From a bacterium (GTDB lineage: Bacteria; Bacillota; Bacilli; Lactobacillales; Streptococcaceae): a DNA stretch of 64,000 bases. Below, in pieces: positions 9,292 through 18,500 of this stretch. The stretch's first letter is position 1, and each line of letters starts with the position of its first letter. Below the pieces are notes generated by a model, which was not told the origin of the DNA, ran no database searches, and worked only from the letters and a program-made list of their open reading frames with translations. Both the position numbers and the translations under genes were made by a program. Where the stretch lies: positions 124,001 to 188,000 of the forward strand of contig CAJNDO010000002.1 in NCBI GenBank assembly GCA_905221545.1. The letters are read 5' to 3'.

Positions 9292-10008
9292 ATGAAAAAA
9301 AGATACCTTGTCTTAACAGCCTTGCTAGCCTTGAGTCTAGCAGCTTGTTCACAAGAAAAAGCAAAAAATGAAGATGGCGCAGCTAAGACAGAACAAACAG
9401 CCAAGACTGATGGAACAGTCGGAAGTAAGTCTCAAGGAGCTGCCCAGAAAAAAGCAGAAGTGGTTAACAAAGGAGACTACTACAGCATCCAAGGGAAATA
9501 CGATGAAATCATCGTAGCCAATAAACATTATCCTTTGTCGAAAGACTACAATCCAGGTGAAAATCCAACAGCCAAGGCTGAGTTGGTCAAACTCATAAAA
9601 GCTATGCAAGAGGCAGGTTTCCCAATCAGTAACCATTACAGTGGTTTTAGAAGTTACGAGACTCAGGCCAAGCTCTATCAAGATTATGTCAATCAAGATG
9701 GGAAAGAAGCTGCCGACCGATACTCTGCCCGTCCTGGCTATAGCGAGCACCAGACAGGCTTGGCCTTTGATGTGATTGGGACAAATGGTGATTTGGTAAC
9801 AGAGGAGAAGGCGGCTCAATGGCTCTTGGACCATGCTGCTGATTATGGCTTTGTTGTCCGTTATCTAAAAGGTAAGGAAAAGGAAACAGGCTATATGGCT
9901 GAGGAATGGCACCTTCGTTATGTCGGAAAAGAAGCTAAAGAAATTGCTGAGACTGGTCTCAGCTTGGAAGAATACTATGGGTTTGAAGGCGGAGATTACG
10001 TCGATTAA
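9292..10008 (+). CDS. ldcB: L,D-carboxypeptidase lipoprotein, VanY/LdcB family
   Basis: A 238-residue surface lipoprotein that trims stem peptides of peptidoglycan; the pneumococcal orthologue (DacB/LdcB) removes the terminal D-Ala from tetrapeptides. The signal peptide ends in the lipobox LAAC (about residues 16-19). After a lysine/alanine/threonine-rich linker comes the M15B catalytic domain with SGFRSYETQ, the zinc-binding YSEHQTGLAFDV (His and Asp) and EEWHLRYVG (Glu and His). The order M42-HIT-ldcB-rplK-rplA is as I recall it in S. pneumoniae. A BOX element begins at the stop codon. Confidence 0.92.
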   Translation: MKKRYLVLTALLALSLAACSQEKAKNEDGAAKTEQTAKTDGTVGSKSQGAAQKKAEVVNKGDYYSIQGKYDEIIVANKHYPLSKDYNPGENPTAKAELVKLIKAMQEAGFPISNHYSGFRSYETQAKLYQDYVNQDGKEAADRYSARPGYSEHQTGLAFDVIGTNGDLVTEEKAAQWLLDHAADYGFVVRYLKGKEKETGYMAEEWHLRYVGKEAKEIAETGLSLEEYYGFEGGDYVD

Positions 10009-10204
10009 TACTCTTCGAAAATCTCTTCAAACTACGTCAGCTTCGCCTTACCGTAGGTATGGTTACTGACTTCGTCAGTTCTATCCACAACCTCAAAACA
10101 GTGTTTTGAGCTGACTTCGTCAGTTTTATCTGCAACCTCAAAGCTGTACTTTGAGCAGCCTGCGGCTAGCTTCCTAGTTTGCTCTTTGATTTTCATTGAA
10201 TATA
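10008..10204 (+). repeat. BOX element (boxA-boxB-boxB-boxC order)
   Basis: The left end ATACTCTTCGAAAATCTCTT and the stretch CGTCAGCTTCGCCTTACCGT correspond to boxA, the source of the BOX-PCR primer. Two boxB-like units follow, each with CTGACTTCGTCAGTT, then boxC ending GCTCTTTGATTTTCATTGA. It fills the gap between ldcB and the rplK promoter and starts inside the ldcB stop codon. BOX elements are structured, mobile-by-helper repeats of mitis-group streptococci. Confidence 0.85.
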
Positions 10205-10221
10205 AAAAATAAACTTTTCTC

Positions 10222-10249
10222 TTGCAATTTCAGATAAATAGTGTATAAT
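10222..10249 (+). promoter_or_regulatory. Promoter of rplK-rplA
   Basis: TTGCAA, 16 nt, TATAAT. The expected start is near 10256, giving a leader of about 70 nt that contains the L1-motif-like hairpin. Confidence 0.65.
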
Positions 10250-10274
10250 AGATGGGTATGTGAAAAGCATACTT

Positions 10275-10311
10275 GTGGGAGGTAAAAATCTCTAATTACC
10301 GCCAAAACCAC
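10275..10311 (+). promoter_or_regulatory. Candidate L1-binding leader hairpin before rplK
   Basis: GTGG (10275-10278) pairs with CCAC (10308-10311); inside, GGTAA pairs with TTACC. The core GTGGGAG...AAAATC resembles the L1-binding mRNA and 23S motif used for feedback control of L11 operons. The RplK ribosome-binding site AAAGGAGG follows at once, so L1 binding could block translation. Confidence 0.5.
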
Positions 10312-10327
10312 AAAGGAGGATTTAAAA

Positions 10328-10753
10328 ATGGCTAAAAAAGTCGAAAAACTTGTAAAATTGCAAATCCCTGCTGGTAAAGCTACACCAGCTCCACCGGTTG
10401 GACCTGCTCTTGGTCAAGCTGGTATCAACATCATGGGATTCACAAAAGAGTTCAACGCTCGTACAGCTGACCAAGCTGGTATGATCATTCCAGTTGTTAT
10501 CTCAGTTTACGAAGATAAATCATTTACTTTCATCACTAAAACACCACCAGCTGCTGTTCTTTTGAAAAAAGCTGCAGGTGTTGAAAAAGGATCAGGTACA
10601 CCTAACAAAACTAAAGTTGCTACAGTTACTCGTGCGCAAGTACAAGAAATTGCAGAAACTAAGATGCCAGATTTGAACGCAGCAAACGTAGAGTCTGCAA
10701 TGCGTATGATCGAAGGTACTGCTCGTTCTATGGGATTCACTGTTGTTGACTAA
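10328..10753 (+). CDS. rplK: 50S ribosomal protein L11
   Basis: The 141 residues are typical L11: N-terminal [20 protein letters not shown] with the proline-rich linker, [19 protein letters not shown], and the rRNA-binding C-terminal domain with [13 protein letters not shown] and GTARSMGF. L11 with 23S rRNA forms the GTPase-associated centre that works with elongation factors. It has a strong ribosome-binding site (AAAGGAGG). It is followed after 97 nt by rplA, with a second L1-like motif in the gap. Confidence 0.98.
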   Translation: MAKKVEKLVKLQIPAGKATPAPPVGPALGQAGINIMGFTKEFNARTADQAGMIIPVVISVYEDKSFTFITKTPPAAVLLKKAAGVEKGSGTPNKTKVATVTRAQVQEIAETKMPDLNAANVESAMRMIEGTARSMGFTVVD

Positions 10754-10805
10754 TCAATAACATCCCCAATATAACCCGCAAGACTTCATCATTTCGAGAA
10801 GTGAC

Positions 10806-10832
10806 GTGGGAGATGAAAATCGATTGAACCAC
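10806..10832 (+). promoter_or_regulatory. Candidate second L1-binding hairpin before rplA
   Basis: GTGG (10806-10809) pairs with CCAC (10829-10832) around GAGATGAAAATCGATTGAA, which can form GAT/ATC. It repeats the logic of the motif before rplK and sits just before the rplA ribosome-binding site AAGGAG. Confidence 0.45.
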
Positions 10833-10850
10833 TTACAAGGAGAATAGAAA

Positions 10851-11540
10851 ATGGCTAAAAAAAGCAAACAACTTCGTGCTGCTCTTGAGAAAATCGACAG
10901 CACAAAAGCATACAGCGTAGAAGAAGCTGTAGCACTTGCAAAAGAAACTAACTTTGCAAAATTTGACGCAACTGTAGAAGTTGCTTACAACTTGAACATC
11001 GACGTTAAAAAAGCTGACCAACAAATCCGTGGAGCAATGGTATTGCCAAACGGTACTGGTAAAACTTCACGCGTTCTTGTTTTCGCACGTGGTGCAAAAG
11101 CTGAAGAAGCAAAAGCTGCTGGTGCAGACTTTGTTGGTGAAGATGACCTTGTTGCTAAAATCAACGACGGTTGGTTGGACTTCGACGTAGTTATCGCTAC
11201 ACCTGACATGATGGCTCTTGTTGGACGTCTTGGACGTGTCCTTGGACCACGTAACTTGATGCCAAACCCTAAAACTGGTACTGTAACAATGGATGTTGCT
11301 AAAGCAGTTGAAGAGTCTAAAGGTGGTAAAATCACTTACCGTGCTGACCGTGCAGGTAACGTTCAAGCAATCATCGGTAAAGTATCATTTGAAGCTGAAA
11401 AATTGGTTGAAAACTTCAAAGCTTTCAACGAAACAATCCAAAAAGCAAAACCAGCTACAGCTAAAGGAACTTACGTGACAAACTTGACTATCACAACTAC
11501 TCAAGGTGTTGGTATCAAAGTTGACGTAAACTCACTTTAA
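10851..11540 (+). CDS. rplA: 50S ribosomal protein L1
   Basis: The 229-residue protein matches bacterial L1 throughout, including the rRNA-binding N-terminal segment [13 protein letters not shown], the conserved [20 protein letters not shown] (about residues 124-143) and [12 protein letters not shown]1 forms the mobile stalk at the E site and in many bacteria represses its own operon by binding the mRNA. The start has AAGGAG 8 nt upstream. The gene ends the L11-L1 operon before a clear terminator. Confidence 0.98.
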
Positions 11541-11561
11541 TCAGTAGTTTATAAACAAAGG

Positions 11562-11586
11562 CGAGTACGAAAGTGCTCGTTTTTTG
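11562..11586 (+). terminator. Terminator after rplA
   Basis: Stem CGAGTAC / GTGCTCG (one G-T pair) with a GAAA tetraloop and six T. Confidence 0.85.
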
Positions 11587-11604
11587 ATTGATAAAACTAA
11601 TCAT

Positions 11605-11693
11605 TATAGTAGATGGATTCTGGAATAGTACATTAAGTTTTTTAACAATACTTTAGAAGTTGTATTGTACTAGTCTGACTTCAATCTACTATA
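11605..11693. repeat. RUP-like miniature element
   Basis: An 89-bp unit with 10-bp terminal inverted repeats TATAGTAGAT and ATCTACTATA and an AT-rich centre without coding capacity. Size, TA ends and terminal sequence resemble the pneumococcal RUP element, thought to be moved by an IS630-type transposase. The family name is from memory of its consensus. Confidence 0.5.
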
Positions 11694-11730
11694 GTACACT
11701 TTTTACTTGTTAAAGATATGAGATTGATTT

Positions 11731-11884
11731 TATACCCAATGAAAATCAAAAAGTAAACTAGGAAACTAGCCGCAAGCTGCTCAAAGTACAGCTTTGAGGT
11801 TGCGGATAGAACTGACGAAGTCAGTAACATATACATACGGCAAGGCGACATTGACGAAGTTTGAAGAGATTTTTGAAGAGTATT
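11731..11884 (-). repeat. BOX element, reverse orientation
   Basis: Reading on the minus strand it runs boxA (ATACTCTTCAAAAATCTCTT, then the CGCCTTGCCGTATG segment), one boxB (ACTTCGTCAGTTCTATC) and boxC. It lies 38 bp after the RUP-like element. Confidence 0.8.
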
Positions 11885-12365
11885 AGATGTTTTAACTGTA
11901 ATCTTAGTTCACTAGTTTAAGTAGCTTGCTACTCGTTTCTTAATTTGTTATTTGACTTTCCTTGATCATCAATAAATGGTTTGTGATTATATAGATTTGG
12001 ATCTTGAAGTGTTCATCAAATTAAAAGATACTTTTTGAACTAGCCGGCTTATACATTATATATAATTATAAAAAATAATGAAATTTTGTAGGACTTCATA
12101 TCAGAATGATTTACATCACCATGAAATTATATAATGTTATTATCTATATGGTGAATTGGATGGAAAGATAAAAAATCCGAACTTTATTTTTAAACTGTTT
12201 ATTGATTTACCTCAAGCCCTTATGTTTGAAATAAAATACGGAACGAATAAATCATATTTTGAATAAAAGTTAGTAAATTGTAGGATGGTGTGATTTTCTC
12301 AGGTTTAATTTTAAAAATATCAGAATGTTTTTATCTATAAAAGTAATTGTTTTGAGTCATTATAC
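11885..12365. other. AT-rich gap between rplA and the first adhesin gene
   Basis: No convincing gene is present in this AT-rich stretch. One open frame of 44 codons (12135-12266) without a start codon reads like a worn protein remnant (it contains LDGKIKNPNFIFKLFIDLP) but I recognise no family. The rest has no repeat or RNA that I can name. Confidence 0.4.
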
Positions 12366-12394
12366 TTGTTTTAAAAAATTTATAGTGTTATAAT
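12366..12394 (+). promoter_or_regulatory. Promoter of the first CshA-like adhesin gene
   Basis: TTGTTT, 17 nt, TATAAT with an extended TGT before the -10. The start is expected near 12401, giving a ~145-nt leader that contains the hairpin and the G tract. Confidence 0.65.
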
Positions 12395-12442
12395 TTAATA
12401 GATGTTGAAAATTATTGAGCTTTTCCCACTCAAAATGTTATA

Positions 12443-12488
12443 CCTTTAATATTGCTAAAATATTTAAGGGGGGGGGGGCTTTTTATTT
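12443..12488 (+). promoter_or_regulatory. Leader hairpin with 11-G homopolymer and U-rich run (candidate phase-variable switch)
   Basis: CCTTTAATATT (12443-12453) can pair with AATATTTAAGG (12459-12469, one mismatch). A run of 11 G (12468-12478) starts inside the 3' arm and continues to CTTTTTATTT. The same arrangement with 9 G occurs before the second adhesin gene. Long G runs are prone to slippage, and here slippage would change the distance between a terminator-like stem and its U run. Confidence 0.5.
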
Positions 12489-12545
12489 GTCTAAACATTA
12501 TAAATCAACATAAAAAATATACATTGAAGGAGGTTGTTAGTCTAT

Positions 12546-15500
12546 ATGAAAGGCAAGCAACAACAAGATTTTCGAACGGAGAAATACATTCGTTATGGTA
12601 TTCGTAAATATAGTTTTGGAGCAGCATCAGTAGCAATTGCGGCTGGTTTGATGTTCCTAGGTAATGGTGCGGTATCAGCAACGGAAGTACAACAAGCTGA
12701 AACAGAAGTGACAACAGTTGCTCCTAGTCAAGATGATAAGGAAAAGGCTGATGCTAAATCTGAAACAGTAGAAACTGAAAAGTCTACAGAAACAAAACCT
12801 GAAGTTAAAGTAGAGGAAGCTAAACAAGTAAACAAAGCAGTCCTTGAAGCAAGCATTGCAACATTAGAAAGAAATAGTAACTCAGCTCCTGATGCAGATC
12901 AAGCAGTATTAAGTGCAGCTCGTGAAGTATTAGAAAAAGCCAATGCAGTATTAGCAAGCGCGACAGCTACTCAAGAAGAAGTAGATGCACAGGTGCAAAC
13001 AGTACAAGCACTAAGCACAGTAGTTACAGAAGCTCAAGCAGCAGGAGTAACAGCTAAAGCTGAAGAGAAAAAAGTAGAAGAAAAAGCAAAATCTGAAGCG
13101 CAACAAACACCAGAAGTAAAAGAAGCTAGAAAAGAATTAACTCAAGTATCATCAGAAGCTGAAGTAACCAACAAATTGGCTGAGACTGAACTTGCTAAGG
13201 CTGATGTGAAGGAAGAAAACAAGGCAGCAGTTACAGCAGCAGTCGCTAAAAACCAAGCAGTTCTTGCTGAAACTAAGGCTCTTTTGGCTGATAAGAGTGT
13301 CACAAAAGAGCAAGTAGACGCTCAATTGGAACGTCTTAACGAATCAATCCTTGCAGTCTACAATGAATTGAAAAATGCAGGAATTGGCCGTGATGGTAAG
13401 TTCTCATATGTTTTGGCGGATATTGCGGACACAGTTGCAGAACCACCGCTTTCTGAAGAAGAACAAGCAAAACACTGGGAAAAATACAAAGATAAAAATA
13501 CGGCTCGTTTAACTAAACAAATCAAATGGTTTGATGTAGGTAGTAAAACAGCAACTATAAAAAATCTTGGATCAGGAGATAAACTTCAAGTAGGAACGGA
13601 ATTTACCCAAGAAATTTCACCAGGATATGTTGTAACATTAACAGTTACTAAATTAGCACCATTTAATTCGACAGATGTATATAAAGAACGTGGTGGAGCA
13701 GGTTATGATGCTAATGCCCAAAACGTTTATAAAGATGGAACTCCAGCTGAAGTAAAAGTAGAAAAACAAGGAGGATATTCTGTTGCGAAAACAAATGGAA
13801 TGGATACTGGAGGTAAAACAGTTATTCGATCTGTTCAGAATGGAGCTAACGTAGGGGTAGAGTTCTCTGTTAAAGCTACTTTAAATGGGAAAGAAGTACC
13901 AGCAAACGTTGTATTCTTAACTGGGGAAGAAGCTGGTTCATCTGAAATTGAAATCTATAAAACAGATGGTGATGGATTTGAGTTAGTAACTGAATTATCA
14001 AACACAACACCAAGATATAGTACTGCTCGTTCTTATACAACGGAAACCTATGATAGAAGATCTGTAGCGGGAGCAGGGCATGGTCAGGCAGGTAATCAAT
14101 TAGGAATAAGTAATACTATAGCTGGTTCAGGAAAACCTGCTTTTGAAGTATTTAAACAAGATAAAGGTAAAGGCTTTTTCAATAAAACCATCACTTCAGA
14201 TACAGTTATAGCAATGAGAGAAAGCGATGGTACTTATAATACAGATGGTTTAGGGACACAAGTTTTTGGACCGGTCTCAACTCACCGTGATTCAGGTTTC
14301 TCTACTCCATTGGTAATGACTCGTAACGCTAAGAATATAGGAATGTATATCTTCTCATCAGGGCAACAAGGTTCTATGCTTGGATTTATGCTCCTAGATG
14401 AAGGGGATGCACCTGCTTCATATGGTCGTGTAGCACACTCTATTTCTAAATCAAATGGTCAAAAACAACCGTATTTAGGTTCTGTAGCTCCAGACGTAGA
14501 TATACGTACAACACCAATTACTAAAGCAACTGCATTCAAATATGATGATAATCATGGAGATGGGGCAGCCGATGAAGGTGCTCGTCAATTAATGGGCGAT
14601 GGAGTACAAGCTAACGACAACTATACTCTTCACAAAGTTAATGAAACAACATATTCTATGACATTCGATGCTCACTTAGATGGAGAATCTTCAGCATGGG
14701 TTAACGGATGGATTGACTTTAATGGAAATGGTAAGTTTGATGAAGGCGAAGCTGCAACTCCTACAGAAGTAACTCAAGATGGGAAAGTAACACTTACTTG
14801 GAATACTAATGTTCAAAACGTAGATACAACAGCAACAAAACTTGCGACTCGTCTTCGTATTGCTCTAGATAAAGCAGATATTACAACTCCAACAGGAATT
14901 GCATATTCTGGAGAAGTGGAAGATTTCCAAATCCAACAAACAATTCCACCACGTGGTACAAAAGAAGAAACAAGTGATGTTCAAGGTGCTAAACAAAATG
15001 CAACAGTGCAATTTAATGCATATGGACAAATTAACTATGATTTCAGCGAAACAAACACAATTGATACTACTGTTAAATCACAAATCGTTAAACCAGATGG
15101 TTCATTAGTAACTGATGCTGATTTAGTAGATGGATACTATGTAGTTCAAGGTCAAGGTAAATATAAAATTACTGACAATGGAAAAGATGTAAATGTAGAA
15201 TTTATTCCAGAAGCTAACTTCGTAGGTACAGCAGACGGTATCACAATTCGTCGTACAGATGCAAATGGAGCGACGACTGGTTGGGGACTGAATGGGAATA
15301 GAGTTGTTAAAGGTGAAGGAGAAGATGGTGCGACACTTAATTTAATAAGTGATCAAGTTCAATTGCAAAATTCTCCATCAAAAGGTTCTATGGATGGTCG
15401 TTACATTCCAACTGTAACTCCAAAACCAATTACAGGCGAACCAAAAACTTCTAAAGATGTTCAAGGTAAAGCTCAAAAAGAAACTCCAGTATTCAAAACT

Positions 15501-18500
15501 GATGCAGGTAAAGATAACGAAGCGGTTATTACGCCGAGCGCAACACACCCAGCTAAATTGGTAGATCCAAAAACTGGTAAACCAACAGATGAAGCTTCAG
15601 TAACAGTGGAAAATGAGGGAACTTACACAATCAACCCAACAACAGGTGAGGTAACATTCCAACCACTTCCAACATTTACAGGAAGAGCTACAGGGATTGG
15701 TGTATCACTAACAGCACCAGTCGGAGTTGATAAAACAGGAGCTGAAGCAACTTCAACAGCTACAACAACATACACTCCAGAAGTTACACCAGTAAAACCA
15801 ACTGCAGATCCAGCTACTTCAACAGGAATCCAAGGTGAAACTCAAACAGGAACACCTACATTTACTGCGGGTAATGCTGAAGTGCCAATTAAGACAGGTT
15901 CTGTAAAATTATTAAATGCAGATGGAACTGAAGCTCAAGGAGCAGTACCAGCATTAGATAATGAAGGAAACAAAGTTGGGGAATACACAGTAGATGCGAC
16001 AACAGGAGTTGTAACCTTCACACCAACAGATAAAGCTTATGTAGGTCCAGTTGTCCCTGCAAAAGTTCAAGCAGAAGATAACAACGGAACTAAAGTTGAA
16101 ACAAAATATACTCCATCAATCGTAGGAGTGAAACCAACAGCAACTCCAGCAGATTCTTCAAACATTCAAGGTGAAGTACAATCAGGAGTCGTAGCATTTG
16201 CTCCTGGTAAAGCAACGATTGAAGGTACTGAAAAATCAGTCGCAATCAAAGCTAACTCAGCGATTCTTCTTGATAAACAAGGAAATCCTGTGGCAGCAGG
16301 TACTCCAGTAGATGCTGAAGATGCGAATGGGAAAAAAGTTGGGGAATATACAATTGACCCAGCTACAAATACAGTAACCTTTACACCAACAGATAAAACT
16401 TATACAGGTAAAGTTGTGCCAGCAAATGTTCAAGCAGAAGATGAAAATGGAACAATCGTTAAAACAACTTATACTCCAAATATCGTAGGTGTAACACCAA
16501 GTGCAACTCCAGCAGATACAACTGATATTCAAGGTGTAGAACAATCGAAAGAAGTGACATTCAAACCTGGTAAGACTACTATCAACGGTGTTGAAAAAGA
16601 AGTGCCAATCGATACTACTTCATTCAAACTATTAGATGAAACTGGAAATCCAGCTGAGTCAGTACCAGCTAAAAATCCAGCAGGAGATGTGATTGGTACT
16701 TATACATTGAAAGTGGTAGACGGCAAACCAACGGCAGTCTTTACACCAACGGATAAAACATATGCGGGGGAAGTTGAATCAGTTACTATTCAGGCGAAAG
16801 ATACAAATGGAACAGCTGTAACAACAACCTACACTCCAAACATTACGCCAGTATCTCCATCAGGAACTCCAGCGACAACTGAAGGTGTACAAGGACAACC
16901 TCAAGAGGGAACGCCAACATTTACACCAGGTAATGATAAAATACCGATGAAGATTGATGCGACTCAACCTGCTAAATTAGTAGATCCAGAAACTGGTAAT
17001 ACGATTGATGAACCAACAATGCCAGCAAAAGACGCTAAAGGCAACACCGTTGGTACGTATACAATTGAACCAACAACTGGTAAAGTGACATTCACGCCTA
17101 ATAAAGACTTTGTAGGGACACCAGTACCAGTAAGAGTTCAAGCAAAGGATGCAAATGGTACACCAACTACAGCTACTTATACACCAACTGTTAAACCAGT
17201 TACTCCAGAAGGTATCAACACATTCACAGAAGATATCCAAGGTTCGCCTCAAAGTGGTAAACCACAATTCAAACCTGGTAAGACAACTATCAATGGTAAA
17301 GAAGTAGAAGTACCAATGGATGACAATACACCAGCTAAATTAAAAGACCCTAATACAGGTCAAGAAGTAACGAGTGTAACAATTCCAGGTGAAGGGACTT
17401 ATACTGTAGATGCAGATGGGACAGTCCACTTTACTCCAGATAAACAATTCAAAGGTAAGGGGCAAACATTAACAGTTGTCCGTCAAGATGCCAATGGAAC
17501 AAAAGTGACCGCAGAATATACAGCAGTTGTTAAACCAGCAAATCCAGAAGGTACAGAAGTATTGACTGCAGGTGTTCAAGGTAAAGTACAAAGTGGTAAA
17601 CCAAACTTCGTTGGTGGTAAAGCGGAAGTAAACGGTGTTGAAAAAACGGTTGATATCGATGAAACGAAACCAGCGAAATTAATTGATCCTAAGACAGGTC
17701 AAGAAGCAACAACTGTCACAATTGATGGTGAAGGAACTTATGAAGTTTCAGAAAATGGAACTGTGACATTTACTCCAGTCCCAGGATTCGTAGGTAAAGG
17801 AACAGAGCTTACTGTTAAACGTGTTGACTTAAATGGTACTCCAGCAATTGGTAAATACACAGCGGTAGTAATCGGTACAAAACCAACTGCAAAACCAGCT
17901 GTAACTTCTGATATTCAAGGTCAAACTCAAAGCCATTCTGTCACATTCAAAGGTGGAACAGTTGAAGTTGAAGACCCAATGACGAAAGTTAAGACTGAAG
18001 AAACTGTAGCAATCGATCCAAGAACTTACACATTATTAGATGAAAATGGACAAGCAGCAGATTCTGTACCAGCTAAAAATCCAGCAGGTGATGTAGTAGG
18101 TACCTACACTCTTGTTAAAGAAGAAGGGAAAGATCCAGTTGCAGTATTTACTCCAACAGATAAATCTTACACTGGAGAAGTAAAACCAGTAACCGTTCAA
18201 GCGAAAGATACAAATGGAACAGCTGTAACAACAACGTACACACCAAATATCACGCCGGTTAAACCAACTGCAAAACCAGCAGTATCAGAAGGCGCACAAG
18301 GGAAAGAGCAAACAGGAACTCCTACATTTACTGAAGGACATACGAAAGCTCCAATCGATCCAGCAGTACCAGCCAAATTAATCGATCCAGAAACTGGTCA
18401 ACCAACGGATGAAAAATCAGTAACGGTACCAGGAGAAGGAACGTATACAGTAGCGGAAGATGGAACTGTGACATTCACACCAGAACCAAACTTCACAGGT

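Noticed and set aside
12534..12545. TTG at 12534 as the start of the first adhesin
   Set aside because: It touches the AAGGAGG with no spacer; the ATG at 12546 gives the shared MKGKQQ N-terminus also seen in the second copy.
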